A DNA stretch of 64,000 nucleotides, from contig CAXXKX010000002.1 of NCBI GenBank assembly GCA_963676655.2, positions 1,240,001 through 1,304,000 on the forward strand, in the 5' to 3' direction. The notes under the pieces were generated by a model. That model ran no database searches and was not told where the DNA came from. It saw nothing but the letters and a program-made list of their open reading frames with translations. The translations under genes were made by a program, and so were the position numbers. The DNA comes from G963676655 sp963676655 (GTDB taxonomy: Bacteria > Verrucomicrobiota > Lentisphaeria > Victivallales > Victivallaceae). Of this stretch, positions 43,823 through 53,003 are shown in pieces; positions within the stretch are counted from its first letter, which is position 1, and every line of letters starts with the position of its first letter.

Positions 43823-45634
43823 TTATTCAAACCATACCGGGCTTGACCATGCGATATGATTGTCTTTCTGAGTTGCCCTGACGTACCAGTTTCCAGGGCC
43901 GGAATCCCGGACCGCCAAATCCATACTGAAATTTTTACCATCAGCCGGAAACATTTTATACAATTCGCCGTCTTTAAATATTTCCACTTTCTTCAGGTCA
44001 TTTTCAGCTTTGACGTCAATGAAAAACTCTTTCGTGGCGGCGTCGGGCATAATGCTTCCCATCAGTTGCCCGTTGGCGGTAAAGAGTAATCTGATCCTGG
44101 CATTGGTAGACGCATAGACGTTGCGTTTGCGATAGGCCGCGAAAAGCGCGTCTCTGGTCAGTTCCTCTGAATATACCGCCGTCAGGCCATTTACTCCAAC
44201 ATGTCCTTTGTGGTCGTCCGAGTTCGCGACGAGGCCGTACTTGTATCCGTTCTTGAGGAAGTATTCCGCGCAACGGTCCCAGCGAAACGCTTTGCACCAT
44301 GCGCGTCCGTTTTCGATAATTTTTTCCCTTTCGTAACTCCCGTGGTCCGAAAATAATTCCAGCACAGGTTCAAGGTCCGGATTTTCCGGATAGAACCATT
44401 CTTCTTCGGGAAGCTCTCCGCCTGCAGTATGCAAATGAGGGATTGTTATAAAGTCACAGCTTTTTATGGATTCCCAGACCTTGCGGATATCGGTTGTTTC
44501 CGGATTGGTAATTTCCTTGTATGTGGGATATCCATTAAATATCACAACGGTATCTCCCCGTATGCAGCGGAATTCGATTCCCGGGAAGACGACAAAATTT
44601 CCGTCCATATTTTTTTCTTCCGCATGGTGCAATGTTGTCTTCCACCTGTCCTCGCCGATATGATTGTCCGGAGTGTCTTTGGGCTGATGGTGGTCGGTTA
44701 CCGCAAAGAAATCAAGTCCGGAACGGTAACGGGCAAAATCCATAAGGTCCGCCGGAGTCATATCCATGCCGGAACGCTGGAAGCAATCATTTGAATACAT
44801 AGAGTGAGTATGAATATCTCCCCAGAAGATATTTTTATCCTCAAAGACATTGTCCATAACGGAACTGGAAGTTAACGGCGCGCTTCGAGTTACAATGCTA
44901 ACGTTTTTATTTTTGAATTCCAATACTCCATGACAGTTTTCAGTAAAAGGCGAATCAGCCTCAAAATCGCTTTCTTCAAGCTTTGCGATGTTCCAGAAAA
45001 CATCGTATGGAATGAGCATGGCGCCGGAATTTTTTCTTATCAGTCTCATCCGCTTGAGCTCGCGCGGACGTATTTCATATTCCAACCTTGTCACGTAGTC
45101 CGGAACCGGGCGAGTATAGCCTTCATAATCCCGGCCATGGTCGGGCATCCCTTTTTCCTGTGAGTCGAAATACCTTATGTCAACCCTTGCTTTATATCCG
45201 GGGCGCGGAACGACGCTGCTTACCTTGGCTCCGGGCCCGAATCCGCCGAGAGTTTCTCCCCAGTGCAATTCGACTACGTCTCCCTCTTTTAACCCGGCTG
45301 AAAGATCAAGTACCACCATTCTCGCGGCTTCTCTTGACTGAGTATGGGTTTTGTCGATAAAATGGTTGTAATCTAGGTCCCAGCATTTTATGTCATATTC
45401 AACGTCCGGGTTGTTGACATAAGCTTCCACATAACCGCTGGCTTCATTGACTTGCCTGGTCGGACATGACGTTCCCAGGGTGCTGCTGAAATCAAAGACG
45501 ATTCTGGATGGTTGCGAAGTATAATCCTTACCGATTACCAGCGTAAAGACAAATTCGTCAGAATCGGCTGCCCGGATGCTTTCCGGCGATATTGATTGAG
45601 ATTTAAAAATCTGTGGTTCAGGTCCAGAATTCAT
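43823..45634 (-). CDS. DUF3604/PHP-domain metal-dependent protein
   Basis: 603 residues, no signal. The first ~280 residues are beta-rich with no known motif. A PHP-type metal site begins NIFWGDIHTHSMYSNDC (His-x-His), continues FFAVTDHHQ, VVFPGIEFRC, IPHLHTAGG and LVANSDDHKG, the pattern of the DUF3604 family. PHP proteins hydrolyse phosphoesters or related bonds with two or three metal ions. The C-terminus is a small beta-sandwich (KKVEIFKDGELYK, WYVRATQKD). Substrate unknown; relatives often occur among sulfatase and glycan genes. Confidence 0.85.
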   Translation of the reverse strand: MNSGPEPQIFKSQSISPESIRAADSDEFVFTLVIGKDYTSQPSRIVFDFSSTLGTSCPTRQVNEASGYVEAYVNNPDVEYDIKCWDLDYNHFIDKTHTQSREAARMVVLDLSAGLKEGDVVELHWGETLGGFGPGAKVSSVVPRPGYKARVDIRYFDSQEKGMPDHGRDYEGYTRPVPDYVTRLEYEIRPRELKRMRLIRKNSGAMLIPYDVFWNIAKLEESDFEADSPFTENCHGVLEFKNKNVSIVTRSAPLTSSSVMDNVFEDKNIFWGDIHTHSMYSNDCFQRSGMDMTPADLMDFARYRSGLDFFAVTDHHQPKDTPDNHIGEDRWKTTLHHAEEKNMDGNFVVFPGIEFRCIRGDTVVIFNGYPTYKEITNPETTDIRKVWESIKSCDFITIPHLHTAGGELPEEEWFYPENPDLEPVLELFSDHGSYEREKIIENGRAWCKAFRWDRCAEYFLKNGYKYGLVANSDDHKGHVGVNGLTAVYSEELTRDALFAAYRKRNVYASTNARIRLLFTANGQLMGSIMPDAATKEFFIDVKAENDLKKVEIFKDGELYKMFPADGKNFSMDLAVRDSGPGNWYVRATQKDNHIAWSSPVWFE

Positions 45635-45998
45635 TTTTATTTCCTTGAGCTTTTTTATTGATGTTGCCGGCTTTGTTTTGAACTTAATAGACGAATTTAA
45701 AAAATAGCTTTAAGCCCATAAAAAGTCAAGTAAAAAACGAATTTAAGTTCAAGGTTAACAAATAAATGGAGGCGGCCCAATAAAACCGTATAATGCTACC
45801 CTTGACAAAGGACTCTTGAGAGGTTGGGGATGGTTGGGATTCGAGGTGAAATTCAAGAGTCCCATCAGCCCCAAAAGTCCCAAGAAACGAAAAACTTCGA
45901 CTTTTGATGTCGTCTGACAAAATAGGAGCAATAAAAAGCCGTAAAACAGGAAAGATAAAGATAAAAAGACTAGCTGTATAATCGCATGAGGCATAGGG
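45635..45998. other. Intergenic with 10-bp inverted repeat
   Basis: GGACTCTTGA (45810-45819) pairs with TCAAGAGTCC (45853-45862). An ATAGCTTTAAGCCCATAAAA element at about 45705 resembles the ends of spacer-repeat copies 2 and 5. Two small minus-strand frames cover it but look unreal. Confidence 0.5.
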
Positions 45999-46802
45999 TT
46001 ACTCGGTATTGACGTGGACCTTGCCGTAGAGTTTCTGATATTTTTTAGGCGTGGTCCCGGTTTCGGCTCTGAAGCGGCGGCGGAAATATGTCGGGTCGTT
46101 GTAGCCGCAGGCGGCGGTTATCTCCTCGATATTCATCGAACTTTCCAGCAGTAATTTCCTGCTGTAGGAGATCCGTATCCGGTTAAGGCATTGACTAACG
46201 GTCATGCCATAGGTCTGTTTAAATATACGCCCGAGATAATCAACGTTGCACTTCAGGTGATCGGCCACATCGGAAACCATAATGTCATCCGTGAAATTTA
46301 ATTTAAGATAATCATGGGCCTTGACCGCGAGAATATTACTGTTGAAAGCTCCGCCAGGACTGGCTGCTGTCAATTCAGAAAGTATCAGGGCAAGCAGCAG
46401 ATCGTTCTGCTCGTTTGTCGCCATCCCGGTTTCCTGATCGTTCAGGAAGCGCCTGAACCAGATTTTTATTTTATCAGGAGAGAGCAGGTGGGTGCATTGC
46501 TGGATTTCAGTCATGAATTCTTTGAGGCATGAATTTTCCACCTGAAAGTGGAGCCAGTAAAATCTCAGATCAGGCGGATATTGGCTGAGTCCGCCGTGTT
46601 CCCGGCCCGGATAAAGGATAACACAGTCATTCCGGTTTAAAGTAAATACGGAGTCGGTTTCGTATATTTTCAGCGTGCCGCTTTCAACAAAGATCAGTTC
46701 ATGGGAGTTGATCTTTCTGACCGGATGCGTACCTTGCCCTCTCGACTTGAAATAACCGCCATTGGCGGCGTGGACCGGTAACTTGTCCAGAAATATCGAC
46801 AT
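45999..46802 (-). CDS. AraC-family transcriptional regulator
   Basis: 267 residues from ATG 46802 (a GTG directly before it is also possible; AAGGATAACA lies upstream). N-terminal cupin-like sensor (SHELIFVESGTLKIYE, ILYPGREHGG) and C-terminal double helix-turn-helix (DIMVSDVADHLKCNVDYLGRIF; MNIEEITAACGYNDPTYFRRRF) ending in the AraC signature. Divergent from the GH127 gene, which it probably activates in response to a sugar. Confidence 0.9.
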   Translation of the reverse strand: MSIFLDKLPVHAANGGYFKSRGQGTHPVRKINSHELIFVESGTLKIYETDSVFTLNRNDCVILYPGREHGGLSQYPPDLRFYWLHFQVENSCLKEFMTEIQQCTHLLSPDKIKIWFRRFLNDQETGMATNEQNDLLLALILSELTAASPGGAFNSNILAVKAHDYLKLNFTDDIMVSDVADHLKCNVDYLGRIFKQTYGMTVSQCLNRIRISYSRKLLLESSMNIEEITAACGYNDPTYFRRRFRAETGTTPKKYQKLYGKVHVNTE

Positions 46803-46927
46803 CACTGTTATCCTTTGTTAAAAAGTCTGATTTGTCCTCTTTTTATAATATTATGTCATCTTGCCCAATGCAAACAGACAATATATAATATTTGCATAAA
46901 CTTAAGGCGGGCATTGACCGCAACCCA

Positions 46928-46948
46928 GCTTAAGGCTTAAAGCTTAAG
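46928..46948. repeat. Three tandem 7-bp direct repeats upstream of the AraC gene
   Basis: GCTTAAG-GCTTAAA-GCTTAAG, between the AraC regulator and GH127 genes. Could be a regulator site; low support. The rest of 46803-47432 holds the inverted-repeat element at 47106 and no gene. Confidence 0.4.
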
Positions 46949-47105
46949 GTCTGAGAAGTCAAACTTTATGGGAAAAATAACATGAACGTCAATATCAACA
47001 TTTTTTTGATCAACGGAAAGTTAAATGGCCTGATTTTATACACGATTTTATGATAGAAGTTTAAAACAAGAAACTTAAATCGGTTCAGTCAAAGAATCTA
47101 CAGGT

Positions 47106-47278
47106 ATTTTGGAGTGCGGCTTGATTAAGCCGCTTTGAGGTTGAATCCCGACAATCATTGAAGGTGTTACATGGCAAATTTGCCATGGCCGTATTAGCCG
47201 TGACATTGTCGCGGAACTTCTTTGTGAAGTTTGCGGTCTGCGCTGCCAAAGCGTCTTAATCAAGCCGCACTCCAAAAT
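47106..47278. repeat. 173-bp MITE-like element with 32-bp terminal inverted repeats
   Basis: The ends (47106-47137 and 47247-47278) are inverted repeats with a single mismatch, beginning ATTTTGGAGTGCGGCTTGAT. Inside lie a perfect palindrome CATGGCAAATTTGCCATG (about 47170-47187) and a small AACTTC/GAAGTT hairpin. No transposase gene and no obvious target duplication. Confidence 0.85.
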
Positions 47279-47432
47279 TGTCGGCAACATATTGATGTTT
47301 ATATATGACTAATGTTTTTCCCAAAACAGCGGGAAGTAGTAGCTTTGCACTAAATGTTGTTTGAATAGAAGTATATTATGTTAATATTTGAAAGTTTCAC
47401 CAGCAAAACCATAAAATCAACAAGGAAAAAAC

Positions 47433-49304
47433 ATGCAAACATCTGAATTAAAGAAAATTAAAATTACTGGCGGGTTCTGGAAGCATTTTATCGATGTCAA
47501 CCGGGCCAATACAATCCCGGCCTGTGACCGCAAGAACGAAGATACCGGCAGGATCGAGGCTTTGAAGCTGAATTGGCACGATGGCGAGCCGAATAAGCCG
47601 CATCATTTCTGGGATTCTGATGTCGCCAAATGGCTGGAAGCGGCAGCGTATTCTTTACAATCGTTCCCGGACAAGGAACTCGAAGCCAAAGTTGATTGGA
47701 TTATCGCGCTGGTTGCCGCGTCTCAGGATAGCGACGGTTATTTCAATTCATATTTTCAGCAGATCGAGCCGGAGCAGCGTTGGCAAAACTTGCGTGACAT
47801 GCATGAATTATATTGCGGCGGACATCTCATGGAGGCGGCCGTTGCTTATTACGAAGCCACCGGCAAGGATAGTTTGCTGCGGGTGATGATCCGTTACGCG
47901 GATTATATCAAGTCGGTATTCGGTTCCAGCGAAACGCAACGGCATGGCTATCCCGGTCATGAAGAGATAGAGTTGGCTCTGGTCAAAATGGCGCAGGCAA
48001 CCGGGAACGATGATTATTTGTCGCTGGCCCGTTTCTTTGTTTATGAACGCGGGGCCGAACCGCACTATTTTTATGAAGTTGAGCGGGATTGTGTAGAGGA
48101 GTCTCATCGGGCATCGTATTATCAGGCTCATAAGCCGGTGGTTGAGCAGGATGAAGCGGTTGGTCACGCGGTTCGGGCTGTTTACTTATATACCGCAATG
48201 GCCGATCTGGCCCGGATTGACGATGATCGAAAACTGACGTCGGCCTGCAAAAAGCTCTGGCGCAATATCGTTGATAAAAAGCTCTACGTTACCGGCGGTA
48301 TCGGCTCGACTTATGCGGGAGAGGCTTTTACCTCGGAATATGATCTGCCGAATGAAGAGGCCTATGCCGAGACTTGCGCGGCGATCGGACTGATCTTTTT
48401 TGCGTACCGGATGTTCCTGCTGGAAAAAGAAGCTGAATATATTGATGTTCTTGAACTGGCCTTGTATAACGGTGCGATGAGTGGAGCGTCGCTGGACGGC
48501 GAAAGATTTTTCTATGTCAACCCGCTGGCTTGCGATCCGTCAGGAACGTTGGCTAACGGAAAACGCCTGGAGCCGAGGCCGGAATGGTTTGGTTGTTCGT
48601 GCTGTCCGCCCAACGTGGCCCGACTGCGGGCTTCGCTGGGACAGTATTTTTATGAATGCGACCAGGAGAATATATGGATAAATCTCTATAATGAAAATGA
48701 GTTTGAGCACATTATTGGTGATACCCCGGTTGTTTTGCGTCAGGAAACAAATTATCCCTGGTGCGGGAAGATCAAAATTACGGTTAATCCGGCGTCTCCA
48801 GTTAAATTAAAACTTCATTTACGGATTCCGCAGTGGTGCGAGTCGGCTCAATTGTCGTTAAACGATAATGGCGTTAATCTGGATATTGACAACGGTTATG
48901 CTGTTCTCGACCGGGCCTGGATCGCCGGAGATCAGCTTGAATTGAATCTGGATATGCCGGTGCAGATGGTTTATGCGAATCCTAAAGTCAGACACGATTG
49001 CGGCAGACTCGCTTTACAGCGTGGGCCGTTAGTGTATTGTCTGGAAGAAGTTGACAACGGTCCGGACTTGAATACTATCAGAATACCCCGGAATGTCGTT
49101 TTTGAGACGGAGACGGAAAATGATTTGCTCAATGGAGTTGTTACTTTGACAGCGGATGCCGAAAAGCAGGCACAGCCCTCCGACGAAAAACTTTATTCGA
49201 CTGTTCGACCGGAATATCAGAGTTGCCGGATTAAGGCGGTGCCGTATTATGCCTGGGGCAATCGCCGGTTCGGAGAAATGCTGGTTTGGATAAGGGCCGA
49301 TTGA
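47433..49304 (+). CDS. Glycoside hydrolase family 127 (beta-L-arabinofuranosidase-like)
   Basis: 623 residues, no signal. The alpha/alpha barrel is followed by beta-sandwiches. The zinc/catalytic set is visible: Glu313 and Cys315 in EAYAETCAA, and Cys390-Cys391 in GCSCCPPNVAR, matching Glu338, Cys340, Cys417 (nucleophile) and Cys418 of HypBA1 from Bifidobacterium. GH127 removes beta-L-arabinofuranose or related furanose sugars. ACAAGGAAAAAAC precedes the ATG. Divergent from an AraC regulator and convergent with a sulfatase gene. Confidence 0.92.
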   Translation: MQTSELKKIKITGGFWKHFIDVNRANTIPACDRKNEDTGRIEALKLNWHDGEPNKPHHFWDSDVAKWLEAAAYSLQSFPDKELEAKVDWIIALVAASQDSDGYFNSYFQQIEPEQRWQNLRDMHELYCGGHLMEAAVAYYEATGKDSLLRVMIRYADYIKSVFGSSETQRHGYPGHEEIELALVKMAQATGNDDYLSLARFFVYERGAEPHYFYEVERDCVEESHRASYYQAHKPVVEQDEAVGHAVRAVYLYTAMADLARIDDDRKLTSACKKLWRNIVDKKLYVTGGIGSTYAGEAFTSEYDLPNEEAYAETCAAIGLIFFAYRMFLLEKEAEYIDVLELALYNGAMSGASLDGERFFYVNPLACDPSGTLANGKRLEPRPEWFGCSCCPPNVARLRASLGQYFYECDQENIWINLYNENEFEHIIGDTPVVLRQETNYPWCGKIKITVNPASPVKLKLHLRIPQWCESAQLSLNDNGVNLDIDNGYAVLDRAWIAGDQLELNLDMPVQMVYANPKVRHDCGRLALQRGPLVYCLEEVDNGPDLNTIRIPRNVVFETETENDLLNGVVTLTADAEKQAQPSDEKLYSTVRPEYQSCRIKAVPYYAWGNRRFGEMLVWIRAD

Positions 49305-49345
49305 TTTTTTGATTTTCCGGAAACTTATCATTGCCGGTTAAAGTT

Positions 49346-50887
49346 TTACCTTAATACATTTTGGGCCTTATTTAAAAGCACAGTCGGTTCGTAAATGATT
49401 TCATCGGCGCAAACCATCCGGCCGTCTGGCAGGATGTATGAGTTCCAGAACGTTCCTTTGGTTTTATTCAGGTCAATATCCAGTTCCAGTTTGTAATCAT
49501 GGCTAAGATTGCCGTCGCGGTTGATCATCTCATCTTCGGCTTTGTCGAAATCCATTGATTTGTCGGCAAATTCCCGCATCAGAGAAAGCGCTTCTCCGGC
49601 GTCTTCGGAAATATCTTGTACGAGCAGATTGGTTGTCTCTCCCGGATCATTTTCTATATTGAAAAACAACGGATTGGCGTCACGGAAACGGATATATTTG
49701 TAACCTTTATAGCGGACAGAACGGAATTCGGTTCCTTTACCCCAGCGCGGAATCAGGGAGTCACAATAGATTGGAATATCCGCCAACGATTCACCTTCCA
49801 GGGCCGGACTCAAATCGCGTCCGTCCAGATCATCCGGAATTTCAATGTCGCATTGTGAACACAGGGTTGGAAAAAGATCGAGCAGCGCCACCGGGACTGG
49901 GCAGGTCGATGCGTCACCGTTGAAACGCATTTCCGGCGTACTGATAATCATTGGAACTCTGGTGCAGGCTTCAAACCAGCCGTTTTTCCACCAGAGACCG
50001 TGTTCTCCGGCCATTTCGCCGTGGTCGGTTGTGTAGACGATAATAGTATTGTCCAGTAATCCGTCCCGTTCCAGACCAGACAGCATATCGCCGATTACTT
50101 CATCGAGATACGAGACGCAGGCAAAATACCCGAGGCGGGCTTCCATCATTTCATTATAATCAATTTCTTCACATTTGAATCCGTCCCGCATGCCTTCGGT
50201 CATCGGATGGCCGACCGCGTCACCCTCTTTGTTGAACATCGGTTCACTGATGCCGCGTTTTTTATAGAAGTCAATCCAGCGTTTAGGTGCGGTAAGCGGA
50301 AAATGCGGCCGGCTGAACCCGGCACAGAGAAACCAGGGTTTTTCCGGGGATGCCGCGACATGTTCGCGTATCCAGCTTATGGTTTCATTCGCTACCACAT
50401 TGTCCTGAATCAGGCTTTCCGGGATCCCGGTTTCACCGGTGTGGGCGGTGCGGGTGCGCATGCTGTGGGCTGAATCCATATCATGGATCGGTTCCCATTG
50501 ATGGCCGCAACATCCTGTAAGGTCTCCGTATGGACGGTGTTGAAAACCGGACATCTGGAGATAGCCGCCGAGGTGCATTTTGCCTACCAGGCAGGTTTCG
50601 TAACCTGCCGCCGTGAAATGACGGGGAATGGTGTTCAATTCCGGTCGGAGAACCCTGCTGTTGCCCCACGCACCGGATTTGCGCACCTCCTTGCCGGTCA
50701 AAAAGGAGATGCGCGATGGCGTACATAGCGGCATCTGGCAATAGGCGTCACTGAATACCATGCCGTTTTCAGCCAGTCTGTCGAGGTTGGGGGTGTGGGC
50801 GTTTTCCGCATTTTTGCGGCAGCTGCCGATAAAACGGTGACTGTGTTCGTCACTCAACAAAAAAAGAACATTGGGTTGACCGGCCAT
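49346..50887 (-). CDS. Sulfatase without signal peptide (choline-sulfatase/S1-like)
   Basis: 513 residues starting directly with the fold (GQPNVLFLLSDEHSHRF; Asp13), motif CTPSR (Cys55-Arg59) followed by SFLTGKEV. Further blocks: GKMHLGG, FSRPHFPLTAP, YTTDHGEMAGEHGLWWKNG. Probably cytoplasmic. Last gene of the minus-strand run that begins with the DUF6786-like protein; the start is 8 bp from the YhcH stop. It would remove sulfate from an imported sugar, alongside GH127. Confidence 0.92.
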   Translation of the reverse strand: MAGQPNVLFLLSDEHSHRFIGSCRKNAENAHTPNLDRLAENGMVFSDAYCQMPLCTPSRISFLTGKEVRKSGAWGNSRVLRPELNTIPRHFTAAGYETCLVGKMHLGGYLQMSGFQHRPYGDLTGCCGHQWEPIHDMDSAHSMRTRTAHTGETGIPESLIQDNVVANETISWIREHVAASPEKPWFLCAGFSRPHFPLTAPKRWIDFYKKRGISEPMFNKEGDAVGHPMTEGMRDGFKCEEIDYNEMMEARLGYFACVSYLDEVIGDMLSGLERDGLLDNTIIVYTTDHGEMAGEHGLWWKNGWFEACTRVPMIISTPEMRFNGDASTCPVPVALLDLFPTLCSQCDIEIPDDLDGRDLSPALEGESLADIPIYCDSLIPRWGKGTEFRSVRYKGYKYIRFRDANPLFFNIENDPGETTNLLVQDISEDAGEALSLMREFADKSMDFDKAEDEMINRDGNLSHDYKLELDIDLNKTKGTFWNSYILPDGRMVCADEIIYEPTVLLNKAQNVLR

Positions 50888-50895
50888 AGGGCATA

Positions 50896-51357
50896 TTATC
50901 CTTCCAGTTCGTCTTCGTCCTGAACTTTCACTTTAATTACAACTTTTTTCATGGTTGTGTCGCCGGCCAGCGGGGCGTGGGCGTCTTCCGGATAGAATAC
51001 CGCGAAGTACCCGGCCGGAACGTCAACCCAGCACAGGACCGGGGTATCGATGAATCTGACATCTTTTTCCGGGTTGTAGGGTTCGCCGGGGGCGTCTTCT
51101 TCGACACTTTCCCAGCCCATGACGTCTTTGCCGGTTACGACGTATTGGATATCGATATATTTTTTGTGAACTTCCATTTTACGGTTTTCTTTGCCTCTGG
51201 CCTCGACCGTTTCGACCATGGCGTAAAGGTTGTCGCCGTCCAGTTCGAAGCGCCCTTCCATTTCCGGGTCCATTTCCGCCAGAAATTCAAAGGCTTGAGC
51301 AAAAGCCGGGTGCATGTCGATGTAGCGCTGGTAATTGACGAGATGATCAAGAATCAT
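50896..51357 (-). CDS. YhcH/YjgK/YiaL family protein (cupin-like sugar enzyme)
   Basis: 153 residues with the family's beta-barrel pattern: MEVHKKYIDIQYVVTGKDVMGW (metal His), FIDTPVLCWVDVPAGYFAVF and PEDAHAPLAGD. The E. coli members handle sialic acid or other sugar anomers. It lies 8 bp ahead of the sulfatase gene. AGGAATATT precedes the ATG on the minus strand. Likely helps epimerise or hydrolyse the released sugar. Confidence 0.9.
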   Translation of the reverse strand: MILDHLVNYQRYIDMHPAFAQAFEFLAEMDPEMEGRFELDGDNLYAMVETVEARGKENRKMEVHKKYIDIQYVVTGKDVMGWESVEEDAPGEPYNPEKDVRFIDTPVLCWVDVPAGYFAVFYPEDAHAPLAGDTTMKKVVIKVKVQDEDELEG

Positions 51358-51422
51358 AATATTCCTCTTTTTTAGTTTTGTGTGCCGCCTTTAAAGGCGG
51401 CGTTTGCTTTATTATTCACAAC

Positions 51423-51571
51423 GTGTTTTTGTGGATGGCGAGAGTCTCTCGAGCCGCCCGTTTGCGCGGCATGTCCGGCTCAACGGAGTTTCGCCCTCCA
51501 AGTATGAATGACCAGATCGAATTTTTTCGTATTTCTTTCATTCGATGTTCGATGTTCAAAGTGTTCAATGT
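51423..51571 (-). repeat. Hairpin repeat, minus-oriented copy
   Basis: Read on the minus strand it matches the 138-bp unit at 10891 (CACTTTGAACATCGAACATC and on), with the GGAGGGCGA arm and a slightly mismatched partner (TCGCCATCC). The loop differs (CCGCGCAAACGGGC for TCGCGCTGCCAGT). It begins just after the stop codon of the gene upstream, as at 10890. Confidence 0.9.
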
Positions 51572-52735
51572 TTATTTAAACGCATTAGTTATTTCATTTA
51601 ATGAGGCGCCGAGTTTATGTTTGGCGATTGAGTCCAACTGTTCCCGGTTGCCGGAAAAGTGAAATGTCTGATGCTTGTGCACCATTTTTTCGCCGGGGGC
51701 CGGAGCCAGGGCAGGGGACGATGATTCCAACTCATAAAACGGGCCAAGCGGTTTTGCTCCGGGTTCAGCCGGACCGTCGTTGTAGGTATTGACCACATCG
51801 CCGGAGAACGGTTCATCCTGGTATTCCCACATGGCATTGACGTATTCCGCCGGAGTCGCCGGCAGCGAATATTTAACAACGGTCAAACTGCCGCCGCCCG
51901 CGTCATAACTGCCGAGAACCGGCAGCGCACGCAACGGGGAAAGACCCAGTTTTGAGCGACAGGTGCCGTCGCCGCTGAAAAAGAGAACGCCTTTTTCGTC
52001 TATCTTCAGCCGGTCGGGTGGGACTTTGCCGAAATAGGTATCATTAACGATCGGGCCAAGTTCGCATTCGCAGCCCGGCTTGAACGGGATAACCACGGTG
52101 GTTTCAGGTGACGGGTTGAACATACCGAGAATCCAGATTGAAAGCAGTCCGGTATCTTTGTTCCATTGCCTGTCTCCGCAATTGACCAGATAGTTTTCCG
52201 TTTCATAGCCGACTACATCCAACTCACCGACATCAATGCATAAAGCAGTTTCAATAGCTTCTTTGGATAAAACCCTGACGGTGCGGCCGCAGGTCATTTT
52301 CAAGGAGGTTCCGGACCAGTTGGTCAATTCGAAAGTCTTTTCGTAAGTCGCTTCGGAAGCGGTTGCCTGGCCAATCGCATCCCACTCGCACCAGTCGATC
52401 GGCGTTGGGACGCGCCAGTTAGACATATCGAATTCGGCATTTTGATCAAAATAGATGCTGAACTGGCCGCCTTCCGGCCCCAGCCAGTAACGGTCTTCGC
52501 CGCCGAAAACGTTGATTACCGGTCGCCGGGTGCCGTCGGCTATAACTTCGCGGTTGATCCAGCCGAAACTTGATCCGTCATCCCCGGCGGCTGAACTGGT
52601 CATGATCCGCCCCTGATACCCCGGGGCCACCGCGATTTTCGCGTTTTGATTGTCCGGCGCGGTCAATACCTGGATAGTGGTATATTGACGCATGAAAGCG
52701 ACGTCGTCGCCAAAACTTTTCTGTTGTTGTGACAT
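51572..52735 (-). CDS. DUF6786-like protein (aldose-epimerase-like fold suspected)
   Basis: 387 residues, no signal, beta-rich. Features: PGYQGRIMTSSAAGDDGSSF, GGEDRYWLGPEGGQFSIYFD, VVGYETENYL, LLSIWILGMFNPSPETTVVI. These recall the DUF6786 family, members of which sit in sugar clusters and have a galactose-mutarotase-like fold; this is from memory, not a search. TGGAGCAATAAA precedes the ATG. First gene of a minus-strand run with YhcH and a sulfatase, though the hairpin repeat lies between it and YhcH. Confidence 0.65.
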   Translation of the reverse strand: MSQQQKSFGDDVAFMRQYTTIQVLTAPDNQNAKIAVAPGYQGRIMTSSAAGDDGSSFGWINREVIADGTRRPVINVFGGEDRYWLGPEGGQFSIYFDQNAEFDMSNWRVPTPIDWCEWDAIGQATASEATYEKTFELTNWSGTSLKMTCGRTVRVLSKEAIETALCIDVGELDVVGYETENYLVNCGDRQWNKDTGLLSIWILGMFNPSPETTVVIPFKPGCECELGPIVNDTYFGKVPPDRLKIDEKGVLFFSGDGTCRSKLGLSPLRALPVLGSYDAGGGSLTVVKYSLPATPAEYVNAMWEYQDEPFSGDVVNTYNDGPAEPGAKPLGPFYELESSSPALAPAPGEKMVHKHQTFHFSGNREQLDSIAKHKLGASLNEITNAFK

Positions 52736-52947
52736 TTTATTGCTCCATAAATTTTGAGAGGTGAATTCACAACAATTATATTCCCGTTTGACCCCGGTTT
52801 CAAATCCCTTTTTAAATTAATGTTCAGATATTTGATTAGTCAGACCGGATGGCGCTGAATATAAAGCATCCAAGTGGAGGAACAAGGTTTCCTGGTGGAT
52901 TATTTTTATCTCTTTTAACAAAAATTGTTTATTTTTTTATTTTGCTA

Positions 52948-52975
52948 TTGACAAATAAAAAATTAACAGTATAAT
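52948..52975 (+). promoter_or_regulatory. Promoter of the LacI regulator
   Basis: TTGACA (52948-52953), 16 bp, TATAAT (52970-52975). The rest of the 52736-53003 gap shows no gene. Confidence 0.8.
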
Positions 52976-53003
52976 TTAACTAAGATCGGTTAACGTGAAC
53001 AAA

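Noticed and set aside
45726..45994. Two overlapping minus-strand frames of 64 and 79 codons
   Set aside because: They cover an inverted repeat, overlap each other in different frames and lack ribosome sites; the hydrophobic stretch alone is not enough.
47075..47290. 71-codon minus-strand frame
   Set aside because: It lies almost wholly within the inverted-repeat element and its ends are the terminal repeats.
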